64,000 nucleotides of DNA from Diphasiastrum complanatum (GCA_029204225.1 CM055096.1:35546139-35610138); one strand, 5' to 3'; shown: positions 1 through 12,263, counted from the stretch's first letter. Numbers and translations: made by a program. The notes: a model not told the origin generated them from the letters alone.

Positions 1-1090
1 TCTTTACTTAAGGCTTTTGTAAATATATCAGCAACTTGCAACATCGTAGAGCAATGCATAACTCTAATATCTTCAGATTGTAACTTTTCACGCACAAAAT
101 GATATTTTATTTCAATGTGTTTAGTTCTTGGGTGAAAGACTGAATTTTTGGCCATTTGTGTCCTGCTTTGGCTATCACTGAAGATAAGAGTAGGGTGTGT
201 TTGCTTCATACCAATCTCACTCAACAATCTTCATAGCCAAATAGCTTTTTGAGTAGTGAAACTTACCGCTTTATACCCAGCTTATGTCGATGGAAGAGAA
301 ATTGTGTCATGCTTCTTACTAGACCATGAAAAACAACCATTTATCCAATAGTTGACTTTCTATCATCTATATTGCCAACCCAATCAACATCAACGTAACC
401 TTGTAATCTAGGTAAAATATTTTGCTTTCTATAAACCAAGCCAAGGTTGGGTGTGCCCTCCACATACTTCAAGATCTCATTTGTTGCTTTTCAATGATCC
501 AAAGTAGGTGATGACATGAATTGACTAATCAAGCTCACAACAATGTCATAGCAAATATCAAGGTGAGTAGTCGTAAAATAAATCAAACTTCCAACTAGTT
601 GACGAAATAGTGTAGTGTCAACTTGACCACTATCATCAATACAAGACAACTTCTTACCAGCTTTGCATAGAGTGATGGAAGGTTTACATTCTGTCATGTT
701 GTGAGATCTCTCTAGAATCTCGCAAAAATACTTGCTTTGACATAACCTGATATCATTGCCTCTGCCATACTTCAAACCCCAAGTAATAATGCATAAGATC
801 CAAATTCGTCATTTCAAATTGCATCAGATTTCTTCTTCAAGAAATATATCCATGTCCTCCTAGGGTAATCATCTATGAAAGTCATAAAATAATAGGCTCC
901 CCCCCATCATCATGGTCTTCATTGGGCACAAATCAATGTGAATGAGTTCAAGTGATTTCTTGGCTCTTGCAGCTCCACCTTTCTTGAATGTTTCCATGTG
1001 ATGCTTTCCCATTACACATCCTCACATATGGAGTGGTGATCATCCTGCAATGTTGGTAATCCATTTACCATCTTCAGCTTGTTCCGGTGT
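1..1090 (-). pseudogene. Broken Ty1/copia pol: integrase fragment joined to RT/RNase H
   Basis: Read antisense, 1090 to about 845 gives a copia pre-integrase/integrase piece (MGKH-like stretch, then FIDDYPRRTWIYFLKKK). It passes at about 835 straight into late RT (FEMTNLDLMHYYLG) and on to RNase H (KLSCIDDSGQVDTTLFRQLVGSL at 590-650, degenerate DVDWVGNIDDRKSTIG, FHPRTKHIEIKYHFVRE, and ADIFTKAL at the window start). The best open stretch is 491-775; stops and frameshifts interrupt the rest. The segment between the integrase core and the late RT is absent, so this is an internal-deletion derivative. Its RT/RNase H wording differs from the A and F copias here and resembles the scrap at 12710-13175. 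It cannot encode a working polyprotein. The 3' LTR, if present, lies outside the window. Confidence 0.85.
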
Positions 1091-1886
1091 CCTTGGGCTT
1101 GTGTACTTGCATCACAAAATGCCTTGAGCTTGGTAGAAATGTACTCATCACCATTATCACTCCTCAAGCACTTGATCTTTGTAGAAAAGTGAACCTTTCT
1201 TGCAATCTTGAACTTGAAAAAGACATCAACACCTCATCTTTGCTTTTTAGTAGATAGACCCAACAAAATCTACTAAAATCATCAATAAAAGTCACATACA
1301 TCTTAGCACCTCCATTGCTCATTGTAGTAACACCTTGAATATCTGCATGCACAAGTTCAAAAGGCTTACTTGATCTTGATGTAGATCTCTTGTAAGGTAA
1401 CCTATGTGACTTTGATAAAGCACATTGCTCACAAACATGATTCAAGCTTGTTAAAGAGTTCGGAAGACCAAACACAACTTGTCTCTCTGCCATCACCTCC
1501 AATGACTTGTAGTTGAGATGCCCCAATCTCTTGTGCCATGCCTCTTGCATTGACAATTGCTCCTTTGCCATACATCCAAATTGGTTAGCAACAACACAAG
1601 CATAAAGTTTGAACAACTTACCTTGCCTCTTCCCTTTTGCAATCAATTCATCCTCCTTCTTGATCAAACAAGCATCACCATCAAAATCCAATTTGGATCC
1701 CTTGTCAAACTATTGACTCACACTAAGAAGGTTCTTAGTGATAGATGGAATGAACAACACATCCTTCAAATTCATATTTCTATGAATAGAGAGGGAAATA
1801 GGAATTGTGCCAATCCCTTTGATTGCACACTCACCATCATTGGCTGTGTAGATCACCTTCAAATGCCATCAATAATGAATAATATT
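1091..1886 (-). pseudogene. Ty1/copia protease-integrase fragment (A/A3-like)
   Basis: Antisense translation closely follows the intact A3 polyprotein: end of the protease domain (NDGECAIKGIGTIP-like at about 1790-1850), FDGDACLIKK, the zinc-binding pre-integrase region (WHKRLGHLNYKSLEV and CEQCALSKSHRLPY), then the first catalytic Asp in HADIQGV and the second in CLRSDNGDEY near 1140. The open stretch is 1164-1691, with a frameshift near 1215 and a stop just upstream. At about 1095 the integrase changes abruptly into the unrelated copia fragment at 1-1090. At 1886 it is interrupted by the A1 LTR, so A1 inserted into the protease region of this older copy. Non-functional. Confidence 0.85.
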
Positions 1887-2541
1887 TGAAAATTGTCAAC
1901 ATTTCCTAGCTAGTTTGAGGCCTAAATTGGCAATTTTTGTAAATAGTTCTGGTACTGGAGTTTCACATGTGTGAACCAGGCCTAAAGTTTTTTATTTACT
2001 ATATTTTTTTAGTGTGAAGAAGTGTCAAACTTCAGACCCTTCAAAATGAGACCATTTTGATGTATTTTGGTCATATATGTCATTTTTAGCTATTTTTCCT
2101 ATATAGGGAATATTTAGGGTCAAGTACCTTTTAGAGAGAGAAGAGAGAGTCATCTTCCTCATCCATAAATAGTAGAAAATGCATGGAGAAATAGGTTGGA
2201 GAAACTTATTGTATTGTTGAGAGAGATCAATAGATCATTGTCACAGTTTCTTCCTCCATTGAGAGCATTGCTTTGTGTATTGCCTTCAAGATTTTTTGTA
2301 TGATCTTAAGAGGTTTCCAAGAGTGGTAGGCTACTGTTGGGAGCCCTATTTTTTGCTATTTTTGGCTACCATCAGTACATTTTATTAGTTTCTTTTGTCT
2401 CTTGAATGCTTTGTCAAGTTCATGTGTATCAAAGGTAGCATTAGGATGCTTTGCCATTTGTAGCTTTTGTAGCTTGTTGTGCAAAGATCTTAGCCAAGTA
2501 TTTTGGGAGTTTGGATCCATTCAAGATCCACTTTTTTCACA
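1887..2541 (+). mobile_element. 5' LTR of copia A1
   Basis: A 655-bp segment starting TGAAAATTGTCAAC and ending TTTTTTCACA, followed at once by a degraded Met primer-binding site. It is recognised by its near-copy at 62745-63398, which has the same start, end and downstream leader. At offset 75 it carries TTCACATGTGTGAA (1962-1975), one base from the perfect palindrome in other LTRs here. Orientation is plus. Its matching 3' LTR is not present after the A1 coding remnant. Confidence 0.85.
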
Positions 2542-2553
2542 TGGTATTAGATC
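2542..2553 (+). promoter_or_regulatory. Degenerate tRNA-Met primer-binding site of A1
   Basis: TGGTATTAGATC directly follows the LTR end. The other elements here have TGGTATCAGAGC, so two positions differ, suggesting decay after insertion. Confidence 0.7.
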
Positions 2554-3602
2554 TGGATGGCCACTATTTATAGTAAGATTTCCATTTATGGTGATATTTG
2601 GATGTTTGATCAAGTTCTAGCATGATTATGAATTGCATTGTTGATCAAATCTTACTAACCTTAGTTTGTTGAGTTGAACTTGTGGATCAAAAGCATATTT
2701 CAGGTTTATTGAAGATCAGAGGCTGAGAAGAAGTTATTTTGGATCAAATCATAACACCTAATCATTTTTTGATTGTGAGGCTTGTGCATATTCAATACTA
2801 ACAATGTTCTGTTCAATCTATTGTTGACAATCTCCACTTCTGTGGATGAACACTCTCCTTTGTGGATGAACACTCTCCTTAACTGGATAAACTTTCTCCT
2901 TAAGTGGATGACAAATACTCTTTGAGTGATTTTGTATTTCTCCAAAAGGCTGAGCAAAGCTCCCACTCGGATGAAAGATCCCCTTTTGGGTGAAAAGATT
3001 GTCAACACTCTTTTGAATAAATTTTGGTGTACTTTGTTGAGCATGTAACTAACTCTCCTTTTGTAATTTGATTGGAGCATTTGCTGGAAGATTTTAACCA
3101 TTATGCAAATGTGTTTTCAAGTTCTTAACAGGTTGAGGAACATTCTCATGTGAAGTGATCTTAGATCTACATCTAAACACCAAGATTTGACAAGCTAGTG
3201 AAGCTAGTCTTGTGATTCACTAAGTGTGCTCTTTCTTTCACCTCTAAAGCTTGTACTTATTAATTACTGGAGTTTATAAGCTTTTAGAAGTGTGGTTTAC
3301 ATGTGGTTTTACAGGTTGAATCAATATCTTATGTGTTGATCATATGTTGATCAAGTTTGTTCAATTCTAGATTAAGCAAGAGTGTGTTCAGGTTGGTTTG
3401 AGTTTGTAATCCATTCTTAGTGTGTGCAAAGTGTTGCATGTGTTTCAATCTTCCTTTCTATGCTTGGAAACCAGCTAGGTTCAAGATAGAAGTGTTTTAG
3501 GGTCCTAGATCTTCTGAGATCTCTTATCCATCATTTGTTGAAAGAAAAGTGAGTGCTAGGTGCATTAGGACAGAGCCTAAAAGTTGAAGAATCATTATAT
3601 CC
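2554..3602 (+). other. A1 untranslated leader with short tandem repeats
   Basis: A non-coding leader of about 1 kb between the primer-binding site and the gag ATG. At 2833-2908 it holds about three imperfect tandem copies of a 20-22 base unit around TGGATGAACACTCTCCTT. The leader of the second A copy (63411-64000) matches it at high identity but with fewer units, so unit number varies between copies. No ORF of interest is seen. Confidence 0.75.
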
Positions 3603-5198
3603 ATGGCTTCCAATGGTGGGATCATGCTAGAAACTAATGATAGGTTGAGTTCATCAAACTACTCTACCTGGAAAGTGAGGATGGAATCCTTACTTGAGTT
3701 GAATGAACTCACGGACATAGTTGTAGAAACTAAAGAGAGACCACCCATACTTCAAGAGCAACAAATGTTTGATAATAAGGCTAAAAGGGCTCTTCATATC
3801 ATTAAAATGAATGTTACCAATGAACTTCTCAAGGAAGTTGGTAAAAGTCAAAGTGCAAGTGAGGCATGGAATGCCTTGAAGAAGCTCTTTGAATCAAAGT
3901 CCACATCTAGGGTATTGACCCTAAGGAGGCAAATATTTTCTAGTAGACAAAGAGAGGGAGAAAGTGCTCATGCATTTGTCTTGAGGGTTAAGTCCTTAAG
4001 TGATGATCTAGCATGCATTGATGAAAGCATAAAAGATGGTGAAATAGTCCAAGTTATATTGAATGGTTTGCTAGATGAACATGCTAACCTTGTGCAAAGT
4101 TTTGCCATTCAAAGAGTCTTGCAAAGTGTGGTTGACTTGCAAGAAATCTTATTGGCTAAAAAACATAGGTTGCAATCAAAGCTTGATGGTGCATCCTTGC
4201 AAGGTGGAGGTGAAGAGGCTTTCTTCACAAAAGACAAAGTCAAAGGCAAAGGTAAAGGCAAAGGAAAATGGTCCAAAGGTGGTAACTTGGATCATGATGA
4301 TCACTCTTCCTCCTCCTCTTCTACTTCTTTTTGAAAGAAAGATAAGTCAAAGTTCAAGTGCATTTATTGTGGGATAAAAGGTCATTTTGCTAATGAATGT
4401 CATAAGAAGAAAAGAGACCAAGGTGAGAGGCAAGGAAATCTAGCAATAGATGAAGAAGAGGATAGCATTTCTGAATCTCTTGTTATGACTTCAAGTTTAC
4501 TTGCACATATAGATGGGAATGATATTTGGTGGATTGATAGTGGAGCCTCATCTCACATGACAAGACATAAGGAATACTTTTCATCCTTATTTTCTTATGA
4601 GGGAGAGAGAAACATCATCTATTCTACAAATGATGGTCAATGTGACATTACTCTCTGTAGAAAGCTCATAGGATCTCTTATTCTGTTAACCATCACAAGA
4701 CCTGATCTAAGCTATGTGGGTGGTAAACTAAGTCAATTCATGCAAGATCCTAGTGAGGCTCATTGGAAGCTAGGAAAGAGAGTACTAAGATACCTCTCGG
4801 GATCTAGAGATTTTGGCATCTTGTATGAAGGATCTTCACCTAACCTTTGTGGTTTCTCAGATTCAGATTTTGCAGGTGATCAATTGGATAGGAAGTCAAC
4901 AATTGCCTTTGCAATATATCTTGGAGATAGAGCTATCTCATGGCTATCAAAGAAGCAACCTACTATCTCTCTATCTTCCTTAGAGGCCAAATACAAGGCA
5001 TTGACAACATGCACCAAGGGGATGCTTTGGATAAAGAGGATGTTATTGGATCTTCACTTGCTGGAATCTAAGAAGACACCAATCATCTATTTTGACAACC
5101 TTTCAACCCAAAGCTTGGCAACCAATCCAGTTTTCCATGCTAGGAGCAAGCACATTGAGATTGCTCATCACTTTGTGAGGGATCAAGTCATTGCCAAA
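3603..5198 (+). pseudogene. A1 gag fused in frame to protease and RNase H, one TGA
   Basis: ATG at 3603 opens a copia gag (SSNYSTWKVRMESLLELNEL, then SRVLTLRRQIFSSRQ). The frame meets TGA at 4332-4334, where relatives have a glycine before KKD, consistent with one point mutation. The same frame then reads the CCHC knuckle (CIYCGIKGHFANEC, from about 4359) and the protease active site WWIDSGASSHMT (about 4529). After NDGQC it jumps directly to DITLCRKLIGSL of late RT and runs through RNase H (GFSDSDFAGD, FHARSKHIE). Measured on A3, the missing part is 2226 bp, exactly 742 codons, so the frame is kept. Integrase and the RT catalytic core are gone, so it cannot be autonomous. At about 5198 it breaks into an unrelated LTR piece. 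Confidence 0.9.
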
Positions 5199-5783
5199 GC
5201 TACTCTAGGAAAGCAAGAAATCTAATCCACTCTACAATCCACAACCACACTCATAGGAGACAAGGGCAAAATCATGAATACATTCACTCAAGAAACAACC
5301 ATGATCAAGGAGCTCAATGGATGCATCTAACTCATGGAGGCTCTTCTCATTTCAGCATGGAGTTGATACAATACACAAAAAGCTCCTCTTCACAAAGAGG
5401 GAGTCTCTTAAATAAGCAAGAGAGCTCCTTAGGTGGCCTCCTAGTGGAATTTCCACATTTCACAAATTACAAGTGGAATAATGCTCTCCACTAGAGGTCA
5501 CCATCAAAAGGTGGCTCACTCTACTTTCTTTAAGAAGGGTCTACTTGTATTTATTACTTTGCCTAGAAATACTAATTCCTACATGGTCATTCCATCTTTC
5601 GGGATTCACCATGAGGCTTACACAGTTCTTGCTTGTCATTACTACTAGTATTCCTCGACTCTCATACTTGGCTCTCAATCTTCGTTCATCTCATTTTCTC
5701 AGAGACCTCCTCGGTCTAAGGTGAGAGGTGCTCTTGGGTAGCTCTATCCGAGTATCTTGGGGGTTCGTCAGAATCAGCCAACA
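5199..5783 (-). mobile_element. C-family LTR fragment (copy C1)
   Basis: Antisense LTR piece starting TGTTGGCTGATTCTG at 5783. It is recognised by similarity to 35432-36126: shared stretches include CACCATCAAAAGGTGGCTCA, the CCTACATGGTC block, and CCTCGACTCTCAT near the LTR start. The far end is lost at the junction with A1. No primer-binding site or internal region accompanies it, so it is a truncated or solo LTR. Confidence 0.7.
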
Positions 5784-6018
5784 CCTATCAACGCCAGATT
5801 GTCAATGATTTCGTTGTGCATGGTCCGTTTTCCTATTGGCTATCATATTCAGAAGATTTTCTAATCAGAAACTCCCATTTTTTACTAAAATGACAATTTT
5901 ACCAAAAAACTAGCCTATTTTGGACAAACTTGACCATATGTGCATCTGCAACATTGGCAGAGACAGGGACCACCAAAAATAGTAGTAATGCTCTTTTTGG
6001 ACTGTTCAGGACATTTTG
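5784..6018. other. Unassigned 235-bp spacer
   Basis: Nothing recognisable. It lies between the C1 LTR end and the B1 LTR start and contains no supported ORF or repeat. Confidence 0.5.
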
Positions 6019-6898
6019 TGTTAGATTTCTTATGCTCAGTCTTAAACAAATTGTTCAAGTAATGAGTATCCTAAAACTGAAGGCCGACTACATGTTTTCA
6101 AACCTTCACATTTTTTCCCTTTGAGATTTTTGCCTTAATTATTTTTTAGGCATCTTAGCCCTTTTACCTTCGCGAAAAATACAACAAGGTGGCCAAGTGG
6201 CCATAATGCCTTAAAAACCATTTTAAGGCACCTTCGCCTTTTTCGCCCCTTCGAGAAAAAAGTGACAAAGTGGCCAGAATGCCTTAGAAACTAGTCTAAG
6301 ACACCTTCGCCTTCTTCGCTGTCTTTAGTCTAAGGCACCTTCGTCTTCTTCAATGTCTTCAGTGTAAGGCACTTTCGACTTTTTTGCCTTTTGCCTTAAG
6401 TCTAAGGGCGCCTTAGGGATACACACCTTAAGTCTAAGGGCACCTTCAAGATTTGCATACCTTCAATCTAAAGGGCACCTTCGGGTTTTTTGGGTTTTTG
6501 CTACATTGGTAGACCGATGTTGCCAACTTATCATCAACCCTAAAACAGCTAGAGAAACAAATATCCTAAGGGCAGTTACCAACTTTGTACATATGCAAAA
6601 CTGGAGTAAATGGCAGTTAAGGCATAAGATATTTTTTTCTCGACACTTGTAAATATATATACTAGCTGAATCACGCTATGTAAGTGTTAATTGAATTTAT
6701 CTTTCAATCGGAGTTTTTCTGTAGCCCGTGTTATCACGCTTAGCAAGCTGAAGTTACTACTTCAAGCCATTGTACTCACTGTTGATATTAATTAGAGTGC
6801 AATTTCTGTCTCACTACTATGTTGTTCATTTGCGCAATTTATATGACTTCTTCTACTTGAATATTTCTGCTGCTAACTGTTGTGTTTCTGTTCCTACA
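6019..6898 (+). mobile_element. 5' LTR of copia B1, with internal repeats
   Basis: Begins TGTTAGATTTCTTATGCTCAG and matches the antisense B2 LTR (55086-55809). It probably ends TTCCTACA at 6898, although the primer-site motif starts only at 6957, so the true end could be up to 58 bp further. It is about 150 bp longer than the B2 LTR because of a repeated block (about 6150-6480) of CTTCGCC-, AAGGCACCTTCG- and GTCTAAGG-type units. Plus orientation. Confidence 0.75.
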
Positions 6899-6956
6899 TG
6901 CCTGCACTCAAAGCATCAAAATTTTTAAAATCGCTCACACCCGCGGTTTTACGACG

Positions 6957-6968
6957 TGGTATCAGAGC
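6957..6968 (+). promoter_or_regulatory. tRNA-Met primer-binding site of B1
   Basis: Perfect TGGTATCAGAGC. It is unusually far (58 bp) from the apparent LTR end. Confidence 0.8.
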
Positions 6969-7099
6969 AGACATTTCAGTAATCTGCATTTCTACTACAG
7001 ATTATCAATCTTGTTTCTATCAAGATGTCTTTCTAGCAAACGCGTAGCCAACAATATTTTGACAGTCATTGTTTCTACCAACGATCTCGTTCAACCAGA

Positions 7100-7790
7100 A
7101 TGGATCCGTCATCTAGTTCATCTCTCATTGACAAACTCGATGGAAATAACTACCATCTCTAGAAATTCAAGATGAAGGTTATACTTCTAGCCAAAGAACT
7201 GTGGGACATCGTTGATGGCACAGAGCTCAAACCAGAAGATGATGCAACCGTCATCACCAAGTGGAGACTGAGAGATGGCAAAGCATTTGCCATCATCACC
7301 CTCAACATCAAGGATACTCAGATCAACCACATACGTGCTGCTAAGAATGCTAAGAATGCATGGAACATCCTAGCAACTCTCTACGACATCAGAGACGTTA
7401 CTTCCAAGCTTCATTTGAGGAAGAAATTTTTCACCCTTACAATGTCTGACGTAGATAATATTTCAAGTCACCTCAACACGTTCATAAACTATCATTGATG
7501 ACTTCTCTCGGAGGATTGCAACATATTTCTTGAAGAACAAATCCATTTCGTCATACACTTCAAGGCATCATCAGAAAAATCGACCCATAGAAGAATCAAA
7601 GCTCTACGCTCTGATGCAGAGGGAGTATTTATCTCCACCGAGTTCAAAGCTTTTTGTAAGGCCAATCGAATACATTTACAACAACATTCAATAGCCACCT
7701 ACTCACCTCAGTCCAATGGTGTAGCTCATAGGAAGAATTAGACACTCATCACAAGTGCAAAGAGCAGCCTACCACTTTTGGAAACTAGAA
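7100..7790 (+). pseudogene. Copia B1: gag start joined to an integrase scrap
   Basis: ATG at 7100 (MDPSSSSSLIDKLDGNNYHL) opens a copia gag. A TAG follows near codon 21, after which the frame continues KMKVILLAKELWDIVDGTELK and on to LATLYDIRDVTSKLHLRKKFF, ending at 7498. From 7497 an integrase piece follows in other frames: DDFSRRIATYFLKNK, LRSDAEGVFISTEFKAFC (second catalytic Asp region) and SPQSNGVAHRKN. In the last motif the catalytic Glu of GVAERKN is His, and a stop follows. The rest of gag, the protease and the integrase N-terminus are missing, so this is an internal-deletion derivative. RT and the 3' LTR are also absent. Confidence 0.85.
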
Positions 7791-8088
7791 GCCCTACAAC
7801 ATAGCTCCACCAAAAAATGAATGAGATGTGGACTCTTCTCCATCCAGCCTCGTAGTGGTCGTTTGGACTACCCCTAGTATTTGGGATGTTTTACCTCTAT
7901 TTGAAGGACAATATAGATTGTAGGAATATGTAGGGTGTCCATACATAGAGAGGATATCATACAAGAAAAATCATCATTTTGTGTAGAATTATATGCCCAA
8001 AGTGGAATTGTCAAGCTAAAACTATGATTTGGAGCCTGTCTGGCTAGACTATACCACATTAATCATTGTCTTGATATGCTAAATATGG
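7791..8088. other. Unassigned spacer
   Basis: About 300 bp between the B1 integrase scrap and a possible LTR. No recognisable feature. Confidence 0.4.
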
Positions 8089-8760
8089 TGTGAAAATGTC
8101 AACTAGTTTGAGTTGTTTATGTTGAGGTTATTTGGCAATTTTTGAGGCCAATATGCATTTTCATATTAGAGATAGACTTTACAAAGTTAGTAAGGGCTAA
8201 GAATAGTGGATTTACTATTTTTGGCAACTTAGGCATGTTGATAAGGTTACATATAGACCTACTCTAGTTGGTTATTAGAGATGCATTGAATCTAGTCAAG
8301 GGTGGGAGGACATCATCTCTCTCATCCATTCTTATGAAAGATATCTCTTTGGATTTCTACATCCATTTTTGCATCTTGGTGGTGATATAGTGAGATCTTT
8401 TATATAGAATGCTACGTTTCTTGTGTTTATGGATCCACATGTGTGAGTACTGTTGTTGTATGGCTGTTATATGGACTGTAACAAGAAATTAACTTTCATA
8501 AGTGTTTTTAACAAGTTTTTATTGAGTTTGCATCTTCTTTGTGTAATAGATGCAAGATTTCTACATTTGTAATGATGCCAGCCACAAATTGAAGTTTCTT
8601 ATTGAGGTTTCTATGAATATGAGCTCCGAGTCCCTTTTGTCTCTCTACTTGAAATTTTTAATGAGTTTAAAGGTTGTTTTTGCACTTTGGACTCCTTCGA
8701 ATACAAAAAATAACCATTTTATAAGGAATTCTACAATGAAGTTTTGGACCCTCTAAGGCA
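8089..8760 (+). repeat. Possible old copia-type LTR
   Basis: Starts TGTGAAAATGTCAACTAG, close to the A3 LTR start, and further in has the palindrome-like CACATGTGTGAG at about 8433 seen in A and F LTRs. A clear end and a primer-binding site are lacking, so this is a tentative solo or decayed LTR; the right boundary is a guess from the usual LTR length. Confidence 0.35.
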
Positions 8761-11700
8761 ATTTTTTCCACCCATCATAGATCTTCTATCTAGCTTGCCC
8801 TCTAGCCCATGAACTTTGTCTTCTTTCTCTATAAATATTTGCAACAAAAATCTTTTGTGAAATTACCGGAGGTGATGGCCATAGCTTCCTAGCCCCAACT
8901 CACCCCCTAATAAGTAAATCTCAAATTTGGCTCTCATTTTTATGCATAAAAGGCTTTGCATTAAAAGTTGAAGATTCCTCAAAGAATGTTTTAGATTTGC
9001 TAGCCTCTTTTTTTCACTATTTGAGCCAAATTCCTGTTGTAAATTTGAGCCTGTACAAACACACCCTCCTACCAATAGAAGAATTGCTATCCTACCAAAA
9101 CTTTCTAAAGACACATGATACCTCTTCTAATTATGCACTCATGGGACAAAAAAATTTGTTGTGGGCTGAAAAAATACTCATTATGGTTGCTTTGAATCGG
9201 CTCTCCAAGACCACAACAATCCGTAAGCAATGACTACATCTTCAATTCAAATGGGGCTACGATATTAGAGGTAAGAACTAATAATAGTTTAATAGCAGCC
9301 AAAGCCACAATAGAATGTTATTCTATCATTAGAACATTAAGAGTGTATACATAAATTGGTATGTGGGTAGCTCATGCATGAACATAGGATGTTGTTACAT
9401 AACACACGCCTCATCCCCTGGGCCTTAGTGAGGCATGCACAATATTATGGCTTACAAGGCCATATATAGCATTGATTAGACTTTACATTCAATAATTGTA
9501 GTTTATGAGTGTGTTTTTTATGGAGTTTGAATCGTGTTTTAAACTTAAGGGAACTGCTTTGGACTATTCATCCTAAACAACATATATATAGAATCAACAA
9601 GAATGAAGCCATTAAGTTATGGGTAATATTAGTGTTGACCATCAATTGTTTATGGGAGAAGTCTTTACTTCATGTGATCTAAGTGGATCCCAAGAATATG
9701 AGCTTAGTATAGATGTTGATAAAAAGAGAATACAAACTAGCAAAATTGGCGCAGGACATAAACATCATTTCTGATTTCCTAAAGTGAGTAAAGACTATAT
9801 GCATGTTTAATACTTCCAAATGACCGAAACACACAAGGTTTCAACTATAAAGACTATCACACTTTTAAATTGCCTTGTCATAAATCTATACCCAAAATAA
9901 TTATTTGTTTTACTACAAGGAAAAGGGAGGCCACTCATCATGTTGTTGATATTATGGTGTAAACCAGGATACTCATCACCACAATAAAAGATGCTTTAAG
10001 CTTTAACTTTCAATACTCTCAATATTAAATCCTAAATGTGCTCATCTTTCCCACCTAACTAGAAAAAAAGAGCGATTTAGAAACATGTTTGTAAACTTGT
10101 GTGAAGCTCTCTAGTATCAAGTAAAGAAAAAACAGTTCATATACATTTGAAAGGTATAGCCTTAACTTAGTCCACAGATGATGTGACATGCCATTCATGA
10201 TATTTGTGTGGTGGCTAATGATAGGCCATATAGGTGAGGTTTTTGCTTATGAGAGTGGAACATGGAATATCGAAGACAATGATTAAAGTTGCCAAATGTT
10301 TATAATTTAAGATCTCTAGCATCAGCAAATGGAAATAAACAAACTATGATTTGATGTTTATTGCACTTAAATATATGCTCCTAGTTGACAAAACTTAATA
10401 CATAGTTTTAATCTTAGCTGGAATGTGTTCATGCATAGAGTTCAATCACATATGGTATTGATGCAACTTTTTGGTGTGATGAATGTAGTACAAGTACTAA
10501 GGTTTGATAATATAGAAACAATAATTTCTATCATATTACTTATACATTAGGAAAAATTGAAAGATTTTACTCACAACATTATCACTTTCAAAATAATGAG
10601 CATCTATGAATAGCTCCCTTGTCAATAAAACCCACAAAGTTGGGTACTCTTACACCCATGGTTTAGAGTTTCTAGACATATCATGTCACAACCTCAATCT
10701 ATGGACTCTTTGTTGCCACTAAAGGCCTTATGAATTGAGTTCATACTCATAAGCAAGTTTCCCAATCCTATTAGTCACTTTTACCTTGGAATACCATCTA
10801 CAAGGTACTTCTAGCATCTTTGCTGATAACTTAGCACCTTCCTCCATAACATCACCTCTTGTCATCACTATCATTTTATGAAAGGGTAAAGCATTTAAAA
10901 TTGGAAAAAAAAAAATCACCATACCTTCTACCATTTTGTAAATAGATTTAAACAACACCTTTTATAAAATAAACAACTATGGTCTATATCTATGTTATGA
11001 AAGGATCAAGAGTTCTCCCAACTCTCTCAAATGTGCATATGCACTTTATTATGCCTCAACTTATGCCATTGATTTAGTTGGATTTCTCTCTTAAAACTTA
11101 TGTCTAACATGTGGTTGTTAGCCAGTTTCTTGATAGAGAAATTCAAGCTTTAAGATGATAATATGATAGCCAAATGTATTAGTTAAGTAGTAGAAAGTTG
11201 GCAATATGTTGTGCTAGCAGGGGGCCTAATTTGCCCAAATGGACATCACACTATGTTTTAAGTTGGAGGCCTTGGAAATTACCATAGTAATTGATTTGTG
11301 AATTTTACATTGTTACTTTCATGACATTTCAATGATGTGATTCATTTTAGATATGAGTATAGAGTGCCCAAGTACTTCCTAGAAGTTGTTTTAACAATTT
11401 AGCACATTTTGAATCATGACTCTTGCGAGCAAAAGTTGCACCAATTGGCAACGAATATTTAATGATCTTAATTCAAGTCAAAGGCAAAGCAAATGAGAAA
11501 ATGAGGGGAAAGGCAAATGTGATGGCAAAGAAACCAATGAAATGATGTAATAGATGATTGGAAGATAATAATAATAAAGATCATGACTGGGAAAACTATG
11601 ACCAAGAAAATATGGTGGTGTGTGCTCCAAAGAAGAAAGCAACAAAGGAAGAAAGTCTCACTTGATTGTTGTAAAGGCAAAGCACCAAGGAAGCTAACAA

Positions 11701-11887
11701 GCAAAACGTTAGGCCCAATGAACGATAAAAAACATAAGGATAATGAGGCCTATCAGACACTTTGACCAAGAGAGTATTTTGAGTGACTTGGAGCCTTGTT
11801 CTAATTGATTGTGCATATGCTTCGATGGTTGTAGGGTAACCATTTCTAGGTTTGACTGGACATATGTTCCCATGGCTATAAAGCACA
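8761..11887. other. 3.1 kb without recognisable features
   Basis: AT-rich sequence with only short ORFs (under 100 codons) whose translations have low-complexity or random character. I see no transposon motif, splice-like gene structure or RNA gene. It may be decayed transposon DNA. Confidence 0.5.
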
Positions 11888-12263
11888 GACTTGGTTGGAG
11901 CTCGCCCTGAGTCGCAACCCGCACTCCCCTATAGTATTGGTGTGATTCGGCACCGCCCCCCCCTCTTACCAAGCACTTTATCCAAGCTGGTAAAGCACGT
12001 TTTTCTCTCTCTAGGATTTTCTCTTTCTAGAAAGTCATTTTCTCTCTCTAGATTTTATTGGTCCTCAGGCTTCCTTTAATCATGCCTAGATCGTGTGAGG
12101 TGATTTCACATCGATCTGAGCTCTCTGGACTCCGCTAGAACCGATCAAAGATTTTCAGCCATAGGAACTTGGCGCCGAGAGCAGCAGGGGCGCTGCTGCC
12201 GCCGGGGACATAGCTGGCGCCGATGGCTCCGAAAGTAAAGCTTGTAAAGGTAGCTTCACAACA
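11888..12263 (+). repeat. E-family LTR piece, direct orientation
   Basis: Matches the right-hand ends of the two LTRs of element E (17505-17888 and 21025-21440): GACTTGGTTGGAGCTCG, the TTTCTCTCTCTAG repeats, the GGCGCC-rich block and the AGCTTCACAACA end. Confidence 0.85.

Noticed and set aside
8863-9233. Overlapping 70-80 codon ORFs on both strands
   Set aside because: No motif, no codon structure and no context; consistent with chance.
10728-10958. Antisense ORF with a possible gypsy chromodomain-like tail
   Set aside because: The resemblance is a few residues only and the neighbours show no gypsy coding.
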